From positions 1-10,151 of the forward strand of contig DMAO01000134.1 in NCBI GenBank assembly GCA_003446545.1: a stretch of DNA of 10,151 nt. The letters run 5' to 3'. The notes under the pieces were generated by a model that did not search any database, had not been told where the DNA came from, and saw only the letters and a program-made list of their open reading frames with translations. Below are positions 1 to 5,729 of the stretch, one piece after another. The position numbers were made by a program, and so were the translations under genes. The stretch's first letter is position 1. Each line of letters opens with the position of its first letter. Origin of the DNA: Sphaerochaeta sp. (lineage in GTDB: Bacteria; Spirochaetota; Spirochaetia; Sphaerochaetales; Sphaerochaetaceae).

Positions 1-577
1 GCTCCCCTCCGATGGCCAGCACAACAGGAATTACAGGGGCGGAAAAGGATGATAGGCTCTTGGCTTCCATCACATTGTCCAGGACAATCCTGGTTCCAGC
101 AGGTTCCAAATCCGAGATAGCCTCTTCCACCGTTTTGGCGAACACTACGTCACTGACCCCTGTCTCTCCGCTTTGCATCGCACCATCGAGAAGGATCGAC
201 CGGTACTCCCCATTCGTATAGAGCTTGGCATCGGCATAGGACTTTTCAGTGGTGTCAGAACCTGTGAGGATGATCTTTGAGACGCCAAGGCTTACCGCTT
301 CCCTAAGGATCCGTCTCATACAGATAGGCCTTACTTGGGCAACCAAGAGGGTTATAGGATACAGGGAAGGGGAAGGCTCACCTTCGAGGAAACTGAAAAA
401 TAGGTTCTCACTGTCCAGAGAAAGGATGGTTGCCAATCCTTTCACACCATTAATCTCTCCGGCAAGGAATTGTCCCCCTACGCCTAGTTTGAGGATTTTC
501 CGTATATGCAAGGCGCGATAATCAGAGAGAGGAAGGCTGTTTTTCGCATCCAAATGTGAAAAAAGGATGATATTCAT
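1..577 (-). CDS. rsmE: 16S rRNA (uracil-1498-N3)-methyltransferase, RsmE family (partial, C-terminus off the left edge)
   Basis: Reading the minus strand from ATG at 577 gives 192 codons without a stop up to the window edge; complete family members are about 240-250 residues. RsmE enzymes are SAM-dependent SPOUT methyltransferases that methylate U1498 of 16S rRNA in the 30S subunit. Visible landmarks are an N-terminal PUA-like part with HIRKILKLGVGG (24-35), then REAVSLGVSKIILTG (92-106) matching the family's 'ATELGV..I.P' region, LLDGAMQSGETGVSDV (129-144) matching 'EAAEQS.R..VP', and VVLAIGGE (185-192), the start of the SAM-binding knot (IGPEGG or IGGERG in relatives). The remaining knot residues lie outside the window. 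No Shine-Dalgarno sequence precedes the ATG; an extended -10 box ends 7 nt upstream. The gene is divergent from lplA. Family assignment is by motif memory, with no database search. Confidence 0.85.
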   Translation of the reverse strand, partial: MNIILFSHLDAKNSLPLSDYRALHIRKILKLGVGGQFLAGEINGVKGLATILSLDSENLFFSFLEGEPSPSLYPITLLVAQVRPICMRRILREAVSLGVSKIILTGSDTTEKSYADAKLYTNGEYRSILLDGAMQSGETGVSDVVFAKTVEEAISDLEPAGTRIVLDNVMEAKSLSSFSAPVIPVVLAIGGE

Positions 578-584
578 GGCCGGA

Positions 585-593
585 ACTATAGCA
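585..593 (-). promoter_or_regulatory. Extended -10 promoter of rsmE
   Basis: On the minus strand the sequence reads TGCTATAGT (593 down to 585), an extended -10 element (TGn plus TATAGT, 5 of 6 to consensus). The ATG follows after 7 nt (TCCGGCC), so the predicted transcription start falls on or within about one base of the start codon. I see no good -35 element, which fits an extended -10 promoter. Confidence 0.55.
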
Positions 594-612
594 TGATGGC
601 ACTGAAGAAAGA

Positions 613-618
613 TAGAGT
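613..618 (+). promoter_or_regulatory. Candidate -10 box of lplA
   Basis: TAGAGT (4 of 6 to TATAAT, with T1, A2 and T6 kept) ends 7 nt before the ATG at 626. No convincing -35 or TG extension is seen, so on its own this is weak. Its placement matches the other three unit-leading genes in the window. Confidence 0.3.
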
Positions 619-625
619 TAGTACC

Positions 626-1591
626 ATGAACAGATCATCCATTTTCGTTGCAACATCACACGACTGTGCTGCCAACCTGGCAGGAGAAGCGTATCTGATC
701 AAGGAAGACCTTGAGCACATCCTCTATCTGTGGGTGAATGACCCTTGCATTGTCATCGGTCGTTTTCAAAACCCCTACAGCGAATGCAATCTCGAGAGGA
801 TGGATAAGGAAAACGTGCAGCTTGTACGTAGGAATAGCGGGGGGGGGGCGGTCTATCATGATAGGGGCAACCTCTGCTTTACCCTGATAGGGAAAAAAGA
901 TTACTCCACGAAGGAGGAAAACTTCGCCCTGCTCCTTGACGCCCTGGCAAAACTCGGCATCAAAGCTGAACTTTCCGGACGCAATGACATCCTAAGTGAA
1001 GGAAAGAAAATTTCAGGCAATGCCTTCCAGACCACTGCAACCAAGTTCTGCCATCATGGGACACTTCTGATTACCAGCGACCTCTCTGTCATGGCAAACT
1101 ACCTTACTCCCAGTTCTACCAAATTATCTTCGAAGGCGGTAAAGTCCGTTGTCTCACGGGTAGGTAATCTTAGCGAAGTCAAGAAAGACATCACCACACA
1201 AGAGGTCGAAGACGCCCTTATTGAGGCGTTCTGCGAAAAGTATGGGCCGACGCATGTTACCCCAATTGACTTCAAGCAACTCTCAGAAGCACGAGAAGAC
1301 TATCTGATGTTTGGTGATAGGAACCTGATCTTGGAGCGGACTCCCCAATTCACGCACTATCTTCATCATCGGTTCAGTTGGGGGGAGTGTTCGCTGCACA
1401 TGGATGTCCATAAGACGAAAATAACCCAAGTGCGCCTGTTTACCGATTCTCTGGACACTTCCTTACCAGAACGGATAGTGAAAAAATTGGAGGGTCTCTC
1501 GTATGCCAAGGGTACCCTCCTGGATGCGAAGCGTGAATGTCATGAAGAAGATGTGCGGGAGTTGCTCACCTTCCTCACAGAACAGCTTTAG
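626..1591 (+). CDS. lplA: Lipoate-protein ligase A
   Basis: This 321-residue protein attaches free lipoate, through lipoyl-AMP, to the E2 or H subunits of oxo-acid dehydrogenases and the glycine cleavage system. The catalytic core shows RRNSGGGAVYHD (68-79), the lipoate-binding motif, and GRNDIL (118-123) followed by GKKISGNAF (126-134), whose second lysine (Lys128) matches the conserved catalytic lysine of LplA. About 80 residues follow the core, so the C-terminal accessory domain appears present, and total length is close to E. coli LplA (338). I chose ATG 626 over in-frame ATGs at 593 and 596 because it leaves 48 bp to divergent rsmE and the protein then begins just before the first beta strand. 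Neither start has a strong ribosome-binding site. A run of ten G encodes the SGGG motif. The stop overlaps the malQ stop. Confidence 0.9.
   Translation: MNRSSIFVATSHDCAANLAGEAYLIKEDLEHILYLWVNDPCIVIGRFQNPYSECNLERMDKENVQLVRRNSGGGAVYHDRGNLCFTLIGKKDYSTKEENFALLLDALAKLGIKAELSGRNDILSEGKKISGNAFQTTATKFCHHGTLLITSDLSVMANYLTPSSTKLSSKAVKSVVSRVGNLSEVKKDITTQEVEDALIEAFCEKYGPTHVTPIDFKQLSEAREDYLMFGDRNLILERTPQFTHYLHHRFSWGECSLHMDVHKTKITQVRLFTDSLDTSLPERIVKKLEGLSYAKGTLLDAKRECHEEDVRELLTFLTEQL
839..848 (+). repeat. Homopolymeric G10 tract inside lplA
   Basis: Ten consecutive G residues cover the three GGG glycine codons of the SGGGA motif and the first base of the following GCG. It is the longest homopolymer I noticed in the window. 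A one-base slip would shift lplA out of frame about 72 codons after its start. Confidence 0.95.
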
Positions 1592-3114
1592 ATCCCTTCC
1601 CTCCCATATATCTCGATCATGCCACGGAGGCGGTCGAGCCGCCATCCCTCAACAGCATCAAAGCTTGCCAAGCGCCAGCTCCAGTTGCTCATCCCTACAG
1701 TCGAGGGCACGTTCATACGTGCTTGGGCATCAAGGTCTAGCAGGTCCTGCATGGGCAGGATGGCATCCTTAGAGGCACAAAGCAGCATGACCCTGATCAG
1801 CTGCCAGACTATCTGGTCATCAGGGGCCTCAAGATAGCGACGTACCTTGTCCTTGGTCACGGGATCGAGAGCTTCATACCACCCTCTGGTGGTATTGTTG
1901 TCATGCGTTCCCGTATAGATAACACTGTTGTACTGGCAGTTGTGAGGGAGGTATGCATTAGTCGTATCCAGTTTCCCATCCTTCAGACCAAAGGCAAACT
2001 GCAATATTTTCATACCTGGCAGGTTATTTGAGTCACGCAGCTCCTCCACGTCCTCTGTGATGACACCCAAGTCCTCAGCTATGAGGGGGATGTCATCGCC
2101 AAGGGCGCCTTTCAATGCGGCAAACAGCTTCTTCCCTGGAGAGGAAACCCACTTGCCGTTCATTGCCGTCTTCTCCCCCTTAGGAATCTCCCAGTATGCC
2201 GCAAAGCCTCTGAAGTGGTCGATCCTAATGATGTCACAAACGTGTAGTGTCTTCTCGATGCGTTTGATCCACCAGGCAAATCCCTCCTTCTCATGCTCCT
2301 CCCAATCATAGACGGGGTTTCCCCAGTGCTGGCCTTCGTCGGAGAATGCATCTGGGGGAACCCCGCTGGAGGCAGTCTGCAATCCCTGCGCATCCATCTT
2401 GAAGAGGTGCCGGTTTGCCCATGCATCGACACTATCCGGTGCTACAAATATGGGAATGTCACCAATGATGGAGACTTGGTGCTTGTTGGCATACGCCTTG
2501 AGCTTTGCATACTGTTCAAAAAACAGGTACTGTAAGGCCTTGATTCGCTCGATATCCACTGCATAGGAGGCTCGAGCCTCAGATAAGGCTTCACTCTCGC
2601 GCAGGCGCAAGGCTTTTGGCCAGGTTGTGTGCCAGCGAGAGTCGTTGTACACCCCGCACAGGACTTGATAGAGGGCATAGTCATCAAGCCACCAGCTGTT
2701 CTCATTGCAGAAGAGAGCAAACTTACCTATAACCTCGCTCTCTGTGTCTGCAAGGAATGCATCAGAGGCCTTTATGAGGAGAGGCTCCTTGAAGTCCCTG
2801 ACCTTGCCATAGTCAATGCGGTCATGAGGGAATTCACCGGTGGTGAGTACGTCTTCCAAGTCGAGATAGCCATCATACGCGAGAGTTTTCAGGTCGATGA
2901 GCAGTTCATTTCCTGCAAAGGTCGAACGAGCTGCGTAGGGGGAGTCCCCATAGCCGGTAGGACCGAGCGGAAGAATCTGCCAAAGCGTTACTTTGGCGCT
3001 CTTGAGTAGGTCGACGAAGGCGAATGCTTCATCACCCAAGCTTCCAATTCCATGTGCCGAAGGCAGTGATGTTGGGTGCATCAGCACACCACATCTTCTT
3101 TGAAGGTGTTCCAT
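1588..3114 (-). CDS. malQ: 4-alpha-glucanotransferase (amylomaltase, GH77)
   Basis: This 508-residue cytoplasmic enzyme transfers alpha-1,4-glucan segments between maltodextrins and releases glucose, as part of maltodextrin or glycogen use. It matches the short bacterial amylomaltase form (about 500 residues, like the Thermus enzyme). Landmarks: GVLMHPTSLPSAHGIGSLG (9-27); WQILPLGPTGYGDSPY (45-60); PPDAFSDEGQHWGNPVYDW (253-271); IRIDHFRGF (296-304) with nucleophile Asp299; LIAEDLGVI (344-352) with acid/base Glu347; and GTHDNNT (402-408) with the third catalytic Asp405. All three catalytic acids are present. The gene is convergent with lplA, overlapping by 4 bp at the stops, and divergent from carD. 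A -10-like TATAGT ends 7 nt before the ATG and no Shine-Dalgarno is seen. No other glycogen or maltose genes lie beside it in this window. Confidence 0.95.
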   Translation of the reverse strand: MEHLQRRCGVLMHPTSLPSAHGIGSLGDEAFAFVDLLKSAKVTLWQILPLGPTGYGDSPYAARSTFAGNELLIDLKTLAYDGYLDLEDVLTTGEFPHDRIDYGKVRDFKEPLLIKASDAFLADTESEVIGKFALFCNENSWWLDDYALYQVLCGVYNDSRWHTTWPKALRLRESEALSEARASYAVDIERIKALQYLFFEQYAKLKAYANKHQVSIIGDIPIFVAPDSVDAWANRHLFKMDAQGLQTASSGVPPDAFSDEGQHWGNPVYDWEEHEKEGFAWWIKRIEKTLHVCDIIRIDHFRGFAAYWEIPKGEKTAMNGKWVSSPGKKLFAALKGALGDDIPLIAEDLGVITEDVEELRDSNNLPGMKILQFAFGLKDGKLDTTNAYLPHNCQYNSVIYTGTHDNNTTRGWYEALDPVTKDKVRRYLEAPDDQIVWQLIRVMLLCASKDAILPMQDLLDLDAQARMNVPSTVGMSNWSWRLASFDAVEGWRLDRLRGMIEIYGREGI

Positions 3115-3121
3115 ACTTGTA

Positions 3122-3127
3122 ACTATA
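3122..3127 (-). promoter_or_regulatory. Candidate -10 box of malQ
   Basis: On the minus strand, TATAGT (5 of 6 to consensus) is followed by 7 nt (TACAAGT) and then the malQ ATG, so the predicted start of transcription nearly coincides with the start codon. The best -35 candidate, TAGGCA with an 18-bp spacer, matches only 4 of 6. Confidence 0.5.
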
Positions 3128-3198
3128 CTCTATTGTCGGTGTTTTTGCCTATTGGGCTATCCTGAGCAATTGCTCTTTGCTAGGCACTCTTTGCTTGC

Positions 3199-3227
3199 TT
3201 GTTCTAAGTCTCAAAATAGGATATAAT
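3199..3227 (+). promoter_or_regulatory. Sigma70-type promoter of the carD-ispD-ispF operon
   Basis: TTGTTC (3199-3204), a 17-bp spacer and a perfect TATAAT (3222-3227) form the best promoter in the window. The carD ATG begins 6 nt after the -10 box, where transcription would be expected to start, predicting a leaderless message. A stretched AGGA lies 12 nt before the ATG, inside the promoter itself, and would not be transcribed. Confidence 0.75.
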
Positions 3228-3233
3228 GGCACT

Positions 3234-3737
3234 ATGAGTTCATTGCAGGGTTATGTTCAGTTTTCAGTTGGGGATCACGTCGTTTATCCGTTACAAGGGG
3301 TAGGCGTCATCAAGCGCGTAGAAGAGCGCATGTTCAGAGGGTCAGAGACCCTCTATTATGTCATCTATCTGGATATCTCCGACATGACAGTCATGATCCC
3401 AGTAGAAAAGTCTGCGGAGATGGGCATCAGGGCAATTGTACCCCAAGCGGAAGCAGATGCTGCTATCGAAACCATCTCAAGCAAGTATGAGCCTATGCCA
3501 GTTGACTGGAAGGCACGCTACCAGATGAATGTAGACCTGCTCAGAGAAGGCTCGATTGCCTCCATCGCAAAGGTCGTCCAGGCACTCTATCACCGGAGCA
3601 AAATTAAAGAGCTTCCGGTCCAGGAGCGTAAGCTTTATGACAATGCCTTGAGGCTTCTCATTGATGAGACTGCCTACTCGCTGGACAAGGACAAGAAAGA
3701 AATTGAAATGCTTGTCTTCTCCCGCTTGGAGAAATAG
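3234..3737 (+). CDS. carD: CarD/CdnL-family RNA polymerase-binding transcription regulator
   Basis: This 167-residue protein belongs to the CarD/CdnL family, which binds the RNA polymerase beta subunit and promoter DNA to stabilise open complexes, often at rRNA and housekeeping promoters. Residues about 9-70 form the RNAP-interacting Tudor-like domain (FSVGDHVVYPLQGVGVIKRV at 10-29, ETLYYVIYLD at 38-47, MIPVEK at 54-59). Residues about 95-167 are the helical C-terminal domain, including ALYHRSKIKELPVQERKLYD. The reading frame is open back to 3177, but that start would put the TATAAT promoter inside the gene, so I chose ATG 3234, which also fits the family's N-terminus. The stop is one base before ispD. 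This carD-ispD-ispF order is also known in mycobacteria. The role of this copy is inferred from the family. Confidence 0.9.
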   Translation: MSSLQGYVQFSVGDHVVYPLQGVGVIKRVEERMFRGSETLYYVIYLDISDMTVMIPVEKSAEMGIRAIVPQAEADAAIETISSKYEPMPVDWKARYQMNVDLLREGSIASIAKVVQALYHRSKIKELPVQERKLYDNALRLLIDETAYSLDKDKKEIEMLVFSRLEK

Positions 3738-3738
3738 C

Positions 3739-4563
3739 ATGGGTTTTCCAGAACATGCGGTCATAATCACTGCCGCTGGCAGCAGTGACCGGTTTAACAA
3801 GCAGGGGCTCGGAGTCAAGAAAGAGTACCTTTCCATTGATGATCATACAGTGCTCTACCACTCGGTAGAGCCCTTTTTGCAGGTACCCAACTTGCGCGCT
3901 ATCATAGTCACCCATCCAAAAGATATGGCTGACCAGTGCGCAATAGCATTGGAAGAGATTTTTGACCAGAATATCATTCCAGTCATCCTGGTTGAGGGTG
4001 GCGAGGACAGGCAGGAGTCTGTGTACAATGCACTGAAATTACTTGGGTCCATGTCACTGCCCATCGACTATGTGGCCATACACGATGGAGCCCGTTGTTT
4101 TGTCACCCCAGAGCAGATAATCCGAACCTTGGCTACCGCTACAGTATTTGGAGGAGCGGTACCCGCCCTAATCCCTACCGATGCCCTGAAGAGCATCGAT
4201 AAGAATGGGGTCATAACCAGCCATTTAGAGCGAACAGAGACAGTTGCTGTCCAGACCCCACAGATATTCCATTTTCCGGAGATCCTCACAGCCCATCAAA
4301 GTGCAGACAGCAAAGAAAACAGGTATGTGGACGATACCCAAGTGTTTACTGACTTCGGCATGAGCGTAGGCATTTGTGAAGGAGAGAGGGAGAACCGAAA
4401 GATTACGTACCTGGAAGATATTCCCAATGCAGAAGAGCAGATCGACGAATACCTGAAGAATCTCGAAGAGGGAAAGAGGAAAGCGAAGGCTGCAATAGCA
4501 CTAAAACTGGCGATGAGCCAAATACAAGGCGAACAGGCAAAGCAAGGGCAGGCAGGAACATGA
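3739..4563 (+). CDS. ispD: 2-C-methyl-D-erythritol 4-phosphate cytidylyltransferase
   Basis: IspD joins CTP and MEP to make CDP-ME, the third step of the MEP isoprenoid pathway. The 274-residue product shows the nucleotide-binding loop ITAAGSSDRF (10-19, Arg18), the lysine in KKEYL (27-31, probably Lys28), VEGGEDRQESVYNAL (85-99), IHDGAR (114-119), PTDALK (146-151), RTETVAVQTPQIFHF (165-179, with the MEP-binding Arg165) and NRKITYLEDI (219-228). E. coli IspD has 236 residues; the extra length here is a Lys/Ala/Gln/Glu-rich tail (about 230-274) with no recognised domain. The frame is open back to 3661, but ATG 3739 gives the right N-terminus and has a good GGAGA 6 nt upstream. It starts one base after the carD stop and overlaps ispF by 4 bp (ATGA), so translation is probably coupled. 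Confidence 0.93.
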   Translation: MGFPEHAVIITAAGSSDRFNKQGLGVKKEYLSIDDHTVLYHSVEPFLQVPNLRAIIVTHPKDMADQCAIALEEIFDQNIIPVILVEGGEDRQESVYNALKLLGSMSLPIDYVAIHDGARCFVTPEQIIRTLATATVFGGAVPALIPTDALKSIDKNGVITSHLERTETVAVQTPQIFHFPEILTAHQSADSKENRYVDDTQVFTDFGMSVGICEGERENRKITYLEDIPNAEEQIDEYLKNLEEGKRKAKAAIALKLAMSQIQGEQAKQGQAGT

Positions 4564-5063
4564 GAATAGGTAGTGGTTGGGATATCCACGCTCTGGTACC
4601 GAACAGGAACCTGATCATTGGGGGAGTCCACATCCCCCATGACAAGGGAGAATCGGGGCACAGCGATGGAGATGTCCTCATCCATGCCATCATCGATGCA
4701 ATTCTGGGGGCCCTTGCCAAAGGGGACATTGGTTCCCACTTCCCTGATACCGACCCCACATACAAGAATGCGGACAGCCAAGAGCTTCTGAAGCAGGTGC
4801 TGGATCAAGATATGGGCCCCTACTCCATAACAAATATCGATACCACTATCATTCTCCAGAGGCCTAAGCTACGAGAACATATTGATGCGATACGCCTGAA
4901 CTTGGCAAAGGTAATGAACCTAGACCTTGAGCAGGTCTCAGTTAAGGCAAAGACTGCCGAAGGGATGCTCAACGAGGTTGGTAGTGGTAATGCCATCATA
5001 GCTCAGGCTACAGTCTTAATTTCCCCACAGGGCAATCGCATAAAAATTAAAAAGCAGCAATAA
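4560..5063 (+). CDS. ispF: 2-C-methyl-D-erythritol 2,4-cyclodiphosphate synthase
   Basis: IspF cyclises CDP-ME 2-phosphate to ME-2,4-cyclodiphosphate with loss of CMP, acting as a zinc-dependent homotrimer in the MEP pathway. The 167-residue protein is close to the usual length of about 160. The metal ligands are visible: Asp8 and His10 in GSGWDIHAL (4-12) and His42 in GHSDGDVLIHA (33-43). Next come DIGSHFPDTDP (56-66) and a C-terminal KAKTAEGMLNEVGSGNAIIA block, the counterpart of the family's KATT.E..GF.G..EGIA nucleotide-binding region. That block differs from the consensus (LNEVGSGN instead of GFTGRGEG). The start overlaps the ispD stop (ATGA) with AGGA just upstream. A hairpin terminator follows two bases after the stop. 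ispD and ispF are separate genes here, not a fused ispDF. Confidence 0.94.
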   Translation: MRIGSGWDIHALVPNRNLIIGGVHIPHDKGESGHSDGDVLIHAIIDAILGALAKGDIGSHFPDTDPTYKNADSQELLKQVLDQDMGPYSITNIDTTIILQRPKLREHIDAIRLNLAKVMNLDLEQVSVKAKTAEGMLNEVGSGNAIIAQATVLISPQGNRIKIKKQQ

Positions 5064-5064
5064 G

Positions 5065-5102
5065 CCCAGGATTTGAAGGTTTCAAGTTCCGGGTATTTTT
5101 TT
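5065..5102 (+). terminator. Rho-independent terminator of the carD-ispD-ispF operon
   Basis: Positions 5065-5077 pair with 5081-5093 (13-bp stem with one A/C mismatch and two G-U pairs, 3-nt loop), followed by TATTTTTTT (5094-5102). It lies 2 bp after the ispF stop and ends the operon just before the insertion sequence. Confidence 0.8.
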
Positions 5103-5110
5103 GTGGCTAA

Positions 5111-5138
5111 AAGTATATGGTGGTGCTATCATATACTT
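5111..5138. repeat. 9-bp inverted repeat upstream of the IS ORFs
   Basis: AAGTATATG (5111-5119) and CATATACTT (5130-5138) are perfect inverted repeats around a 10-nt spacer (GTGGTGCTAT). They sit between the presumed left IS end and the Shine-Dalgarno of the first ORF, so they could be a transposase binding site, an operator or part of the terminal repeat. TATCAT and TATACT within the block could serve as -10 boxes. Confidence 0.7.
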
Positions 5139-5156
5139 GTGTGAAGGAGGCAACTC

Positions 5157-5729
5157 ATGGGAAGGTTTCCGGAATGGGCCGAGCGCCAGAAGAGAAAAGG
5201 GACTGTCATCAAGTCCGACGGGAAAGGCAACTACTCGCTGTACAGGAATTCCTCGAAGCGGGTTCCGGGAAAGAAAAACCCGCAGCCTGTCCAGACCTAC
5301 ATCGGGGCCATCACGCCGCAAGGGGTGATGGAGAGATTCACCATAGACAGGAAGTCCAGCGGCATCAGGATATGGGAGTACGGCTTCTCCTATGCCCTGC
5401 AGTCGCTTACTCCGCCCTCGTTCATGAAGGACCTCGGGTCGGAGGAACGGGCGATCACTGTCCTCGGGTGCCTCATCGTCAGTGAATCGGATGAATCATA
5501 CCTCTACCGGAGCCGGGATTCATGGTGCGAAGGGTTTGATGGCACCTGCATCTCTGCCCAGAGGAAAAAGCTGGAAAGGCTTATGGGGTTTTCATTCGAG
5601 CATCTTGTGCCGCTGAAGAGGATACGGCTTGTCGAGATCGACGGCCGGCTGGTCATGACGGAGATCGGAGAGCTGCAGAAGCAAATCTTAGAAGAAACAG
5701 GAGTGGAACTGCCATGGGAAGTTCAGTGA
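5157..5729 (+). CDS. IS-associated protein of unknown function (first ORF of the insertion sequence)
   Basis: This 190-residue soluble protein is not firmly recognised. A near-perfect Shine-Dalgarno (AAGGAGG, 5144-5150) lies 6 nt before the ATG. The N-terminal third is strongly basic (RQKRKGTVIKSDGKGNY at 10-26, SSKRVPGKKNPQPVQTYIGA at 32-51). Its pattern of a short beta strand, then RVPGKK, then TYIGAI recalls the N-terminal region of some large DDE transposases (for example IS1634-type), suggesting DNA binding; this is inference from resemblance. The middle and C-terminal parts contain LEEL-type helices and no membrane segment. It overlaps the transposase gene by 16 bp, so the two are probably translated together. 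Most ISAs1-family elements have a single ORF, so this may be an accessory or regulatory subunit, or a passenger gene that always travels with this subgroup. Confidence 0.7.
   Translation: MGRFPEWAERQKRKGTVIKSDGKGNYSLYRNSSKRVPGKKNPQPVQTYIGAITPQGVMERFTIDRKSSGIRIWEYGFSYALQSLTPPSFMKDLGSEERAITVLGCLIVSESDESYLYRSRDSWCEGFDGTCISAQRKKLERLMGFSFEHLVPLKRIRLVEIDGRLVMTEIGELQKQILEETGVELPWEVQ

Noticed and set aside
593..625. Upstream ATG starts (593, 596) for lplA
   Set aside because: They would leave only about 15 bp to the divergent rsmE start and add 10-11 residues before the usual LplA N-terminus; no ribosome-binding site is seen for them.
2629..3009. 126-codon plus-strand frame antisense to malQ
   Set aside because: It is fully covered by the malQ catalytic domain coding sequence and looks like a shadow frame.
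3177..3233. Upstream start adding 19 residues to CarD
   Set aside because: This extension contains the TTGTTC-17-TATAAT promoter and has no family-like sequence; ATG 3234 fits CarD N-termini.
5097..5104. TTTTTTGT as a proven target-site duplication
   Set aside because: Low-complexity sequence within a terminator T-run; a chance second copy is easy, and the adjoining ends do not form an inverted repeat.
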